Source: Roseiflexus castenholzii DSM 13941
Lineage (GTDB): Bacteria > Chloroflexota > Chloroflexia > Chloroflexales > Roseiflexaceae
Assembly: GCF_000017805.1 (NCBI RefSeq)
Contig: NC_009767.1
Coordinates: 3,100,001 to 3,164,000, forward strand
DNA: 64,000 nt
Direction of reading: 5' to 3'
Shown here in pieces: positions 41,510 through 50,467 of the stretch (position 1 is its first letter; every line of letters begins with the position of its first letter). The notes beneath the pieces were generated by a model. It saw nothing but the letters and a program-made list of their open reading frames with translations, searched no databases and was not told the DNA's origin. The translations under genes and the position numbers were made by a program.

Positions 41510-44122
41510 TCACGTAAAATCCAGCCGCAGCACCGTCTCCCACCCGATAATGTCCATCGACGTTGCGCCCATCTCGCAGGTGCAGATCGGGCTGTCATAG
41601 TGTTTAAAGCCGTTGAGCGGCTGCTCTTCGTTATTGACCAGCAGTGGTCCTTCCCAACCAAACGCAAGTCGGTCGCCGCGCAGCGTTTCACAGTGCACCC
41701 GCAGGTTGTCGAAAGCGACACGGAGCGCCAGCGTTCGTTCCTGAAAAGCGGCAAAATCGCCGTCACGCGCCGCCCGTCCCATCATGCACACCCAGCTATT
41801 GGGCCATCCCGGCGAGCGCAGTTCACGAAAGGCATTGCGTCCGGTCGTCACGAGAGTCAACCCATTGGCGGCGGTCAACGCCAGATATCCATTGCCGACT
41901 CGCGCAAATGCCCATCCCTCGCGGAGTGCATACTCATCGAAGGCGAAGGTCGGAAAGTACGCATGCGTCCATCCCATCCACTGCGGGTCAACATACGCCT
42001 GCGGATGCGCCGAATCGATGTATCCGTCGGGACGGGCATGATCGAACCAGTCGCTGCGCGGCGGAATGTGGTGGATGGCGATCAGCGTTTCGCGCCACTG
42101 CGCCACGCGCGGCAATACCACGTGACCATGCCAGGCGTTTGGACGGTGCGAGTTATCCTCGGCAATGCACGGCGGGTGGGTTACAAAGACCACCGCATCG
42201 TGCGACAGCGTCGCCTGCCAGATGTGCTGCTGTACGCCGCGTTCGCCCGGATGGTGATCCTGCGCCGAGCAGAGCATATAATCCGGTGTTTTGAAGGTGA
42301 CTTTGTTAACTTCCCAGGGACCCTCCGCCATATCGAGATCCCAGACATTGACCCCGGCGTGACGCTCGCGATGCCACAGTTCCTCGACCGACGCCGTTGC
42401 AATCTCGGCAATGACCGGCGGCAGTGCATAGCCACGCGCACAGGCGAGCGCAACCGTTCCGAGCGTCGCTTCGTTGAACGTCCCCATGCCCCACAACAGG
42501 CGACTCATGCCGCTCGTCAACTCTCGACGCGCTCCCTTAATGCCGACCGTGTACGCTCGACCGTGCGTCGAGCCGAAGACGCCGCGGAACGAATTGATTG
42601 CCATGGTGAACAGGAGTTTGTCAAGGACAACCGTCGCCAGTTCGCTCACCTCGTCGTTCGCTGCCAGGTCTGCCAGGTGGCTCAACGCCAGCGCATCATG
42701 CTCGAAGTAGGTGTTCGAGTCCCACTCACGAAATCCGCCGGTCGCGCGCGAGCGCAGCCAGTCCAGCGCGAGACGCTCCCCCTTCAGGCGATGTTCTTCA
42801 CCCGAAAGACCACTGTTGGTGAAGATGCGATCTGGGTAAATCTGACCAGCAAGGATTTCGCAGGTGTGGAACAGAATTCGATGATTTTCCGACCAGAACC
42901 ACATGGCATCGACCCCCGGCTCATCCGCCCAATAGCGAAAGCCGAGAATGCACGCTTCAAGCGGTTCGCGCAACGTGGCGGGGAAGCGTTCGTCGTTCCC
43001 ATAGCGCAGCAATGCGCCGAGCAAGCCGATGAGGTAGAAATCGCTGCAATCTCGACGACGGTTGATTCCGTCGATTTCATGGAGTATGACATCGAGATTG
43101 AGCGTGTCCCATGCGCCCAGTTCCATTTTAGCGATTTCGCCGTACAACCCGCCTCGCTGAACTGCGTCGCGCAGCGCTTCAATTCGGCGTGTTTCATAGA
43201 CGCCATAGGGCGCAGCAGCGTAGCGGTTTTTCAACACCTCGAAGGGGATGGCACGGGTAACACGCACATTGTGGAGATAGTATGTCTCAGGGTGTGGCAT
43301 CAGCAGAATCTGATACGCTCCATCGCGGAGTTGCGCCGCGCGCCCAAACGATTGCGCGGCGCCTGGGCGAACCGTCGGCAACGCCTCGGCAAAAATCTGT
43401 CCGTGAGCATTCTGCAAACGCACGCACACCGTTCGTTCGGCAAACGTCGCGTCTGGCGACCAGCGCACAACGATCTCCTCGCTCGAGTCGAACACGTCGC
43501 GCTCCAGAAATGCCGCTGCAATGACCTGTTCAATGGCAGCGCGCAACTCGATGTGGCGCTGATGAGTCGGCAATTGCACCGGCAACTCCCCCACGCTATC
43601 GACGCGCAGCGCCATGACCATCGGGCATTCACGCGCTGCCACCGCCTCGAAGCGTACCAGAATCGCATTCGCTCCCTGCCGCAGATCAGCGGTAAACGGC
43701 ACGCTTGCCGGTATCTGCGGTTGAACGTGCTCGTGGTGATGGACATGGCAGCCGTTGATCCAGACATCCGCCGGACCGTTGGTTGTGATCGTCAACCCGA
43801 CGCGCCCATGGTTCGGTGCAACCACCTCAGCGTATGCCCAGGCGCGCAGGTGGCTGACCAGGTGGTAGAAGTCGCTGAGATCGACGAAGTGATCGTCGCC
43901 ACAGGCGTAGTACTGCCATGTCAACTCCTGACCATCCGCTTCGAACGTATCACCCTCCGCCGACGGCGGCGCGATTTCGAGCGCGGGCGTGGCATAATGG
44001 CGTGCGATACGCACTCGAAAATCATAGTCGTGGAACCGCTCGAGATTGGGCGCCTCCAGTACTCGCGGACCGGCGACGAGCCAGTGATCGATGAAACCAT
44101 TGGTCGTGTGGTACGCGAACAT
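41510..44122 (-). CDS. Large hypothetical protein, candidate alpha/alpha-toroid carbohydrate-active enzyme (longer paralogue)
   Basis: An 870-residue protein with no family I recognise. Layout: an N-terminal beta-sandwich-like region (to about 300; FIDHWLVAGP and NGPADVWINGCHVHHH resemble the jelly-roll parts of sugar hydrolases), a helical toroid-like domain (about 310-570) and a C-terminal beta domain. Shared with 38601-40886: CEILAGQ (421-427), GGFREWDSNTY (462-472) and STHGRAY (518-524). SENH (411-414) precedes them. The Glu, Asp, Tyr, His and Arg of these motifs are natural candidates for an active site. The ATG at 44122 lies two bases after the cupin stop. Likely a cytosolic lyase or hydrolase for uronate oligosaccharides; inferred from neighbours. 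Confidence 0.65.
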   Translation of the reverse strand: MFAYHTTNGFIDHWLVAGPRVLEAPNLERFHDYDFRVRIARHYATPALEIAPPSAEGDTFEADGQELTWQYYACGDDHFVDLSDFYHLVSHLRAWAYAEVVAPNHGRVGLTITTNGPADVWINGCHVHHHEHVQPQIPASVPFTADLRQGANAILVRFEAVAARECPMVMALRVDSVGELPVQLPTHQRHIELRAAIEQVIAAAFLERDVFDSSEEIVVRWSPDATFAERTVCVRLQNAHGQIFAEALPTVRPGAAQSFGRAAQLRDGAYQILLMPHPETYYLHNVRVTRAIPFEVLKNRYAAAPYGVYETRRIEALRDAVQRGGLYGEIAKMELGAWDTLNLDVILHEIDGINRRRDCSDFYLIGLLGALLRYGNDERFPATLREPLEACILGFRYWADEPGVDAMWFWSENHRILFHTCEILAGQIYPDRIFTNSGLSGEEHRLKGERLALDWLRSRATGGFREWDSNTYFEHDALALSHLADLAANDEVSELATVVLDKLLFTMAINSFRGVFGSTHGRAYTVGIKGARRELTSGMSRLLWGMGTFNEATLGTVALACARGYALPPVIAEIATASVEELWHRERHAGVNVWDLDMAEGPWEVNKVTFKTPDYMLCSAQDHHPGERGVQQHIWQATLSHDAVVFVTHPPCIAEDNSHRPNAWHGHVVLPRVAQWRETLIAIHHIPPRSDWFDHARPDGYIDSAHPQAYVDPQWMGWTHAYFPTFAFDEYALREGWAFARVGNGYLALTAANGLTLVTTGRNAFRELRSPGWPNSWVCMMGRAARDGDFAAFQERTLALRVAFDNLRVHCETLRGDRLAFGWEGPLLVNNEEQPLNGFKHYDSPICTCEMGATSMDIIGWETVLRLDFT

Positions 44123-44124
44123 GT

Positions 44125-44880
44125 TCACGACTCGTTCCTCCGCGCTCCTTCCGGCAAATAGACGCCAAGCGTGCCGCACATGCCCAGGCGACGCGGCGGC
44201 GCAGGCGCCGGCAGCGTATGCACATTTCCCTGGCACAGGAAGGAGACATCACCCTCGGCAAGCGCAGCGAGATGCCGTCCTGTCGCCTGCGCCGCCGCGA
44301 GCGGTCCACGTTCCCACACCGTGCGCCAGGCGTCGAGTTTCGGTTGGACCAGGCGAACCGCCTGAGCATAGAACCGCTCAAGCGCCGCCAGACCTTCAGT
44401 TTCATACCGCTGCCGCAACTCCACAAACCCCTGCACCGCAAGATCGCGTCGGCGATACGCGGCGCGCTCCGTACTGGTATAGACCGCGCCGCGCGGCGAC
44501 AACGACGCGGCATCGAAATACGCCTGGTCGTCGGTCAGGATTGACTCAGGAAACGTCAACACAAAATCGCCGGACTCCGGTAATCCGGCGTTTTGCATCA
44601 CGATCTGAATTTCGAGTTTGCCGTGGTTGATGAGCCGGTGAATGACGCCAGGCGTGAACCACACGACCTGCCCCGGTTCCAGCGGCGTTTCGCAAAATCC
44701 TGCCGCACTCAGCGTCTGCACCGCGCCATGACCGCCGATGACCATGTACATTTCGGAACAGAGAAAGTGAACGTGCGGACTGCCGCCAACTAACCCATCC
44801 GGCGCCAGCGTATCGTACACCAACAAATGGGTCACGCCGACGGCGGCGGGGAATGGAGGGATTGAAACAGTGCTTGTCAT
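44125..44880 (-). CDS. Cupin-domain protein
   Basis: A 251-residue protein with an N-terminal cupin barrel. Seen: the metal-binding pattern SPHVHFLCSEMYMVIGGHG (motif 1) and PGQVVWFTPGVIHRLINHG (motif 2), with His, His, Glu and His in the expected places. The C-terminal 120 residues are helical and then extended. Cupins in pectin loci include isomerases such as KduI and small regulators or sensors; this one is not KduI-like in sequence as far as I can tell. It is coupled to the large protein gene downstream (2-base gap). Confidence 0.75.
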   Translation of the reverse strand: MTSTVSIPPFPAAVGVTHLLVYDTLAPDGLVGGSPHVHFLCSEMYMVIGGHGAVQTLSAAGFCETPLEPGQVVWFTPGVIHRLINHGKLEIQIVMQNAGLPESGDFVLTFPESILTDDQAYFDAASLSPRGAVYTSTERAAYRRRDLAVQGFVELRQRYETEGLAALERFYAQAVRLVQPKLDAWRTVWERGPLAAAQATGRHLAALAEGDVSFLCQGNVHTLPAPAPPRRLGMCGTLGVYLPEGARRNES

Positions 44881-44943
44881 ACCAGCGCCTCATGTGGTTT
44901 GTTGTCAAGGAATGCCAGAAATCCTGTCACATCCTGCCCGTAT

Positions 44944-46119
44944 TTACAGTTCGACAAGGTACAGGTTCACCCTGCCGTCCCGATCAGAAGCGTAGAGAAT
45001 GCGAGAACCGTCCCAACTCCAGGTCGGATGGCAGTGGCTGCTCTGCGTGTGCCATGAGGTTCCGTGGTTGCGCACCAGTGTTTCCAAGCGCGCTTCATTG
45101 CCGGAAATATCAATCAGTACCAGATCATCCACATCGTCGCCAACCAACCGTGTCGCATCGGGGCTGGCATGGTAGTGGTTGGTGTAGTAGGGCATATCGA
45201 TCCGCCGAATGACGTCGCCACGCCGATTTGCCAGACCGACATACGGACGGAAGGAAGTCGATGCAGTTGACTTCACAGCGACATCAACCGCCACCGCCTG
45301 CGCGCGATGGCTGGTGATCGTCCCGTCGTGTCCGGGTCCCCGATTATCGAAAACGATCAGACCATCCTGCGTCCAGAACTCGTGCCCGACCGAGTCCTCC
45401 TCGGTTTGACGAAAGCAAGGAACTGCCGCGCGCGCCACGACATCGAGAAGCCAGATACGCTGCGTCACCAGATGCCATGGACCTTCGTGGCAGAAACTGC
45501 CAAGCGTCGCATCAACGGGGCAGAATTGGAAGTGCCCCAGCCAATGCGTATCACGCCAGACGTCGAACGCCTGCGAGCCGTCCAGATACGCAATCGTCAC
45601 CCGGCCATCCTTGATTCGGTAGAAACTCTCCTTGAAGCCGCTATAGTTTGGTCCGCGCGGCACGTCTACCTGCTCATTGCGGCAGAATGCGACATACCGG
45701 CGGTTGGGAGCAATCGACGGCGCGCCGAGCGAAAAGGGGTCGGTTTCTTCGTAGATCGTCGTGGCAACACCGGTTGCCGTATCGAACGCGCGCACACGAT
45801 TCCCGACAATATAGACGATGATCCGACTATCCGGCGTTTTGGTCACGCTGTGAACTCCTTCCGGCTCGTCGGTCAACTGCATGATCTCGCCAGAAACCAG
45901 GTCCAGGCGGAAGACGTTGTAGCGCGGATCTTCGTGCGGCGCGCGATCCTCACCGCTGGCGCGGTCCGATAGAAAAATGATCGCCGGTTCGACGGCGTCG
46001 AATGAATTCTCGGTAAAGTAGAGATGCACATTGTTGCCGATAGCGGTCAACTGCCGGATGGTGCGACCGGTCGCGCTGTCGGTCAGGGTTGTCATCTCCG
46101 AGGTCCATGTGCGTGGCAT
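44944..46119 (-). CDS. Oligogalacturonide lyase-like protein (PL22 family)
   Basis: A 391-residue beta-propeller enzyme of the oligogalacturonate lyase family, which cleaves saturated and unsaturated digalacturonate by beta-elimination in the cytosol. Seen: TDSATGRTIRQLTAIGNNVH at the start, the family signature HFQFCPVDATLGSFCHEGPW followed by HLVTQRIWLL, VGHEFW, and NHYHASPDATRLVGDDVDDL with candidate Mn-binding and catalytic histidines. Length matches known members (about 388). The ATG at 46119 is chosen for its AAGGA site. This is the best marker that the locus handles galacturonate or related uronates. The gap to the GH4 gene is 11 bases. Confidence 0.85.
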   Translation of the reverse strand: MPRTWTSEMTTLTDSATGRTIRQLTAIGNNVHLYFTENSFDAVEPAIIFLSDRASGEDRAPHEDPRYNVFRLDLVSGEIMQLTDEPEGVHSVTKTPDSRIIVYIVGNRVRAFDTATGVATTIYEETDPFSLGAPSIAPNRRYVAFCRNEQVDVPRGPNYSGFKESFYRIKDGRVTIAYLDGSQAFDVWRDTHWLGHFQFCPVDATLGSFCHEGPWHLVTQRIWLLDVVARAAVPCFRQTEEDSVGHEFWTQDGLIVFDNRGPGHDGTITSHRAQAVAVDVAVKSTASTSFRPYVGLANRRGDVIRRIDMPYYTNHYHASPDATRLVGDDVDDLVLIDISGNEARLETLVRNHGTSWHTQSSHCHPTWSWDGSRILYASDRDGRVNLYLVEL

Positions 46120-46130
46120 GTCCGTGTTCC

Positions 46131-47492
46131 TTACTCCCATGTCTCCGGCCACCGGAAATGCGTTGCCAGTTCCTCATGACCGGGCATCGCCAGCAGATCA
46201 TCGAGCACGGCGACCGCCTGTTCATATGAGCGGGTCTGCGGACTGTTGAGCACACTCCAGAGCAACATCGAGCGATCGCCGGTTTTGAACGCCAGGAGTT
46301 CGCGTTCCATATCGAGCACTTCGGGCAGAATCATTTCGAGCATAATCTTCCGTGGCAACGGTGGCACGCGCAGCGGTTGAATACCTTTGGCATTGATGAT
46401 TGCTGGAACCTCGACCACCACATCATCGGCAACGCCGGGCAGCGCGCCGTGGTTCGGAATGTTCACCTGAGCGACATACTCGTTGTTGTTGACCAGCCCA
46501 TCGATGATCGGAACCTGCTGCTCGCGCGTCTTCTCGCTGCCGAACGTTTCGACCAGGCTGGCTTTCGGATCGTTCGCCAGCTGAGTCATGAACGCGATGC
46601 GCTTCTCCAGACCCTCGACGAAGAATGGACGGGCAATCTCGGTGTCGGGACCGCCCCACGGTTCGCCGAACCAGTATTTCTTGACCTCAAGGCTCGTGTG
46701 ATACCACCAGTTGCGTTGCTGGCGCGGCGTATCGCCGATTGGCATCAACCCATACATGCGGTACATATGAATGGCGCCGCGCGACATCTGAATGTCGTGG
46801 GTGCTCTGCGCCACATGGGTGCGCCAGAAGGTCTCGCTCTGTTCGGCGATCCAGCGGTCGAGCAGCGGATAGGCGTCTTTCCCTTCGTAGAGAAAATGGG
46901 TCAGCCAGATATTGTGGTTCAACCCCGGCGCCTGCCAGGTGATCTTCTGTGGGTCTAATCCCAGGGTCATAGCCACCTGATAGACACCGTAGTGACCATG
47001 GCACAGACCACACACCTTAATGCCGGTCTCACGGGTCATCAGCGTGCATCCTTCAAACACCGGATTACCCGACTGGATCAGCCAGGCATTTGGACAGATG
47101 CGCTCCATATCGCGCGCCACGGCGAGCATGAACGCCAGTTGCGCGTGATTGCCGAAAGCAACGCCGCCGTAATAGTAGCCGTGCTTCGCCGTCACCTCGC
47201 GCATGGCGCGCTGATGATGGTGGCTGACGACCGATGCGGTATTGATCACAAAATCGGCGTCGGTGAGCGACGCGGCGCGATCCGCAGTGCGCTCGAAGCG
47301 CAGATCGGAGCCCAGTTCGGCGGCATAGCGGCGCGCCAGTTTCTCGATCATCTCAAGGCGGGCAAGATCGACATCCATGAAACTGACCAGACTGCCTGCG
47401 AGTCCTGGCGTCAGACACAGATCTTTGACCAGCCCCAGCGAGAATTGGGCGCTGCCGGCGCCGATCACGCTGATCTTAATGGCGGTGGACAT
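46131..47492 (-). CDS. Family 4 glycoside hydrolase, probable alpha-uronidase
   Basis: A 453-residue GH4 enzyme, which uses NAD and Mn in a redox elimination mechanism. Seen: VIGAGSAQFSLGLVKDL (NAD site), NTASVVSHHHQR, SGNPVFEG, and the metal-binding CGLCHGHYG (C164, H165) with LNHNIW (H193). From memory, the residues after the metal Cys-His track substrate class, and the CHG form is that of alpha-glucuronidases; alpha-galacturonidases are described with CHEV. So an alpha-glucuronidase or related uronidase is likely. The ATG at 47492 has GGAAGGGG just upstream. It precedes the lyase gene. Confidence 0.9.
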   Translation of the reverse strand: MSTAIKISVIGAGSAQFSLGLVKDLCLTPGLAGSLVSFMDVDLARLEMIEKLARRYAAELGSDLRFERTADRAASLTDADFVINTASVVSHHHQRAMREVTAKHGYYYGGVAFGNHAQLAFMLAVARDMERICPNAWLIQSGNPVFEGCTLMTRETGIKVCGLCHGHYGVYQVAMTLGLDPQKITWQAPGLNHNIWLTHFLYEGKDAYPLLDRWIAEQSETFWRTHVAQSTHDIQMSRGAIHMYRMYGLMPIGDTPRQQRNWWYHTSLEVKKYWFGEPWGGPDTEIARPFFVEGLEKRIAFMTQLANDPKASLVETFGSEKTREQQVPIIDGLVNNNEYVAQVNIPNHGALPGVADDVVVEVPAIINAKGIQPLRVPPLPRKIMLEMILPEVLDMERELLAFKTGDRSMLLWSVLNSPQTRSYEQAVAVLDDLLAMPGHEELATHFRWPETWE

Positions 47493-47561
47493 TCCCCTTC
47501 CTTTCTCCAACGAAAGCGACCGTCGATGCGAACGCCCAACGACGCAACACTGCTGAGCGTG

Positions 47562-49334
47562 TCAGGCGGCGACCGCATCCTGCTGCGCGAGCAGCGGCGG
47601 CAACGGTGCGCCCTGATGGCTCAGGTGACAGGCGTAGAGAAAACGATAGACATCGTTGATATAGAACTGTGGAAATGCTTTGACCGGCATCGTTTCCAGG
47701 AAGCGTGACTCGACCAGTTCTGCCATGGCTGCATCCATTCCCTCGGCAACCTCATAATCGAAATAGATCGCCAGGTCCTTATCTGGCGGATCGATCACCT
47801 TCGTAATGCCAAAACTTTCAGGAAATCGGTGCGCGGGCGCATCTCTTTCGAGCAGAAACGTCCCTAGCGCAGCTGAATGAATATGCTCTCGATGCTCATA
47901 GAGAAAATTGACCGTTTGCTGCGCGTCATCGAGTGTTTCGCCAGGAAAGCCAAAGAAAAAGAATGTATGGTTCCAGATGCCTGCTTCGGCGCTTTCACGC
48001 AGGATGCGATGCATATGCTCGAGTTTTGTCCCTTTGACCATGCGGTTCATGATCGCTTCGGAAGCGCTTTCCAGACCAAACAGGATCATGCGGCACCCGC
48101 CGCGATACATCTGTTGCAACAGGTCGGCGGTCAGCGTCTTCTCAAAACGCGCGCAGCCGCCCCAAAGCACCGGAATACAGTCGCGCTGCACAATCATGGA
48201 GAGTTCGCGCAACGTGCGTGGTGTCAGCGCCTCATCGGCGAAAAAGATGTGCTGCGCGCCATAGCGCTGGTGGAGCGCGACCATCTGCTCCGCCAGCATC
48301 TCGCTGCGCATCAGGCTGAAATTCTCGGCTTCGCCATAGCCGACATTACAGAAGGCGCATTTGCCAAAGTAGCAGCCACGCGCCGAGAGGAGCGGCAACG
48401 TCAGATACGGCGCCAGGTACCGGTCGAGCGGCAAGCCATCGAAATCCGGCAGCGGCAAGGCGCCGATCTTTTCCGGTTCCTTGCGCGCTGTTACCCGAAT
48501 GGCATTGCCGTCGCGATAGATCAGGTTCGGCACGCGCGAGACATCGCCACTGCCGGCGAGCGCTTCGCACAACTGCACGAGCGGAACCTCGCCATCGAAG
48601 ACGACGGCGCTATCGATCAGAGAAAAGATGCCAGGTGATCGTGCCAGGCGCTCACGCAGCATCGTGATATGCGGACCGCCGACCGTCACATGACATGGCA
48701 ATCCGCGATCCTTGATCAGCGCCGCAATTGTCAACCCTGGAACCATCTGCGCCATCGAGGGGATGGAAATGCCGACCACATCCGGTCGTTCACGTTCGAT
48801 ATCCGCCAGGACGCCACGCGCAAAGATATCGATCAGCATATTGACCTGCGGATCGCGCACTTCGCTCAAGATAGCGCGGGTGCTGTCGGCCGTGCGCGCT
48901 GGACGATACGTTCCAAATTCGAGCGCTGCGGGGAAGAATGGCAGTGATGCAATTTGAAGCGCATCGACGACCGTCATCAGCGCGTCTCGACCGACCGGAC
49001 CATCGAAAAACGCAGGGCTGCGCAAGACCTTTTTAGCGCGCTCGACTCGTGCCGCAATTGCCGGACCTGAACGCAACGCCTGTACGACCAGATCGCGTGG
49101 CGGCGCAACCCGGCGTGTCGAGCGCCGCTCGCCGTGAGGTCCGTATTCACGCCGCAGGCGGTCGAGCATCCGCTCGATATAACGCCGGGTCAGTATCGTC
49201 TCGAACACTTCGATATTCAAGTCGCGTTGCGTGACCCGCAGCCCATGCCCACGAAGAAATGCGGTGAGCGTTGGCAGCGCCAGGTGCGGCATTGCCGGCG
49301 TCCAGTTTGGCGGAAACAAGAGCATCACGTGCAT
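47562..49334 (-). CDS. B12-binding-type radical SAM protein with an unusual cysteine spacing
   Basis: A 590-residue protein with an N-terminal cobalamin-binding-like domain (MHVMLLFPPNWTPAMPHLAL and VVGISIPSMAQMVPGL; no clear DxHxxG) and a radical SAM core. The iron-sulphur motif is SARGCYFGKCAFCNVGYG, i.e. C321-X4-C326-X2-C329, instead of the common CX3CX2C. Further core segments: FADEALTPRTL, LFGLESASE, FFFFGFPGETLDDAQQ. Such proteins are often methyltransferases or ring-closing enzymes with unknown substrates. It sits between the ABC transporter (28 bases) and the GH4 gene (69 bases), the only non-sugar-type enzyme of this part. Confidence 0.82.
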   Translation of the reverse strand: MHVMLLFPPNWTPAMPHLALPTLTAFLRGHGLRVTQRDLNIEVFETILTRRYIERMLDRLRREYGPHGERRSTRRVAPPRDLVVQALRSGPAIAARVERAKKVLRSPAFFDGPVGRDALMTVVDALQIASLPFFPAALEFGTYRPARTADSTRAILSEVRDPQVNMLIDIFARGVLADIERERPDVVGISIPSMAQMVPGLTIAALIKDRGLPCHVTVGGPHITMLRERLARSPGIFSLIDSAVVFDGEVPLVQLCEALAGSGDVSRVPNLIYRDGNAIRVTARKEPEKIGALPLPDFDGLPLDRYLAPYLTLPLLSARGCYFGKCAFCNVGYGEAENFSLMRSEMLAEQMVALHQRYGAQHIFFADEALTPRTLRELSMIVQRDCIPVLWGGCARFEKTLTADLLQQMYRGGCRMILFGLESASEAIMNRMVKGTKLEHMHRILRESAEAGIWNHTFFFFGFPGETLDDAQQTVNFLYEHREHIHSAALGTFLLERDAPAHRFPESFGITKVIDPPDKDLAIYFDYEVAEGMDAAMAELVESRFLETMPVKAFPQFYINDVYRFLYACHLSHQGAPLPPLLAQQDAVAA

Positions 49335-49362
49335 AACTATCTCCTCGACAGCAATGGCGCGT

Positions 49363-50451
49363 TCAGCAGCCGACGTTCGTCGGCTGATCCGCAGTCAGTG
49401 GAATAATGTCGCGTGGCTGAGCGGACGCATAGAGATGGCAGCGCACCATCTGCCCATCGCCGACTGACACAACCGGCGGATCGACTACATCGCAGACGCC
49501 AGGGATCATGTCGCTACAGCGGGGATGGAAGGGGCATCCCTTTGGGATGGCATATGGATGCGGCACCGTGCCTCTGATCGACTCAAGGCGCGTCGCCGTG
49601 CCCATCGCCTTCGATCCCATCTTCGGGATCGACTTCAGCAGCAGGCGCGTATACGGATGTTTTGGGGCGTAGAAGAGATTATCAACGGTTGCCTGTTCCA
49701 CGATCCGCCCCATATACATGACTATGACCGCTTCGGTCATCTGTGCGACAACGCCGAGGTTGTGGGTGATGAACATGATCGCCATCCCCAGTTCACGTTG
49801 CAGATCGCGCATCAACTGAAGAATCTGCGCTTCTGTCGTCACATCGAGCGCCGTGGTCGGCTCATCGGCGATCAACAGGCTGGGATTGCAACTCAGCGCC
49901 ATGGCGATCATGGCGCGCTGCCGCATGCCGCCCGACAACTGATGGGGATAGCGATCCACCGTGCGCGTCGGTTGCTGCATGCCGACTTTCGTAAACATAT
50001 GAATGGCAAGACGGCGCGCTTCCTCTTTGCTGACCAACTGGTGGAGCATGATCGCTTCGATCACCTGATCACCGACCGTATGCACCGGGCTGAGGGAGGT
50101 CATTGGTTCCTGGAAGACCATCGAGATTTCGCCGCCGCGGATCATGCGCATCGGTTTTCCCATCGGGTCCAGTTTCGTAATCTCAATGATCTCGCCGGGA
50201 TTGCCGTTCGAGGGAGGGACGCGGTGAAAGCGAATCGAGCCGGAAACAATCTTTCCCGGCGGACGGACGATTTGCATGATCGAACGCGCCGTGATCGATT
50301 TGCCGCAACCGCTTTCCCCCACCACGCCGACTGTCTGCCCGCGCCGGATGGTGAAACTGACGCCGTCTACCGCGCGCACAACGCCTTCATCCAGATAAAA
50401 ATAGGTCTTCAGGTCTTCGACTTCCAGCAACAACGGACGTGGATCACTCAT
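49363..50451 (-). CDS. ABC transporter ATPase (OppD/DppD-type), operon 2
   Basis: A 362-residue ATPase. Seen: Walker A VGESGCGKSITARS, Q-loop MVFQEPMTSLSP, signature LSGGMRQRAMIAMALSC, Walker B LLIADEPTTALDVT, H-loop FITHNLGVVAQMTE and a cysteine-containing C-terminal extension (KGCPFHPRCSDMIPGVC). The ATG at 50451 has a GAGGAG site. Distal gene of operon 2. Very similar to the OppD-type subunit of operon 1 in all motifs, so the two operons are paralogous. Confidence 0.9.
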   Translation of the reverse strand: MSDPRPLLLEVEDLKTYFYLDEGVVRAVDGVSFTIRRGQTVGVVGESGCGKSITARSIMQIVRPPGKIVSGSIRFHRVPPSNGNPGEIIEITKLDPMGKPMRMIRGGEISMVFQEPMTSLSPVHTVGDQVIEAIMLHQLVSKEEARRLAIHMFTKVGMQQPTRTVDRYPHQLSGGMRQRAMIAMALSCNPSLLIADEPTTALDVTTEAQILQLMRDLQRELGMAIMFITHNLGVVAQMTEAVIVMYMGRIVEQATVDNLFYAPKHPYTRLLLKSIPKMGSKAMGTATRLESIRGTVPHPYAIPKGCPFHPRCSDMIPGVCDVVDPPVVSVGDGQMVRCHLYASAQPRDIIPLTADQPTNVGC

Positions 50452-50467
50452 AGCGCTCCTCACAGAC

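Noticed and set aside
41495..44161. 888-codon plus-strand open frame
   Set aside because: Antisense to the 870-residue protein, whose strand has ribosome spacing, operon context and a motif set shared with a second protein; the antisense product has none.
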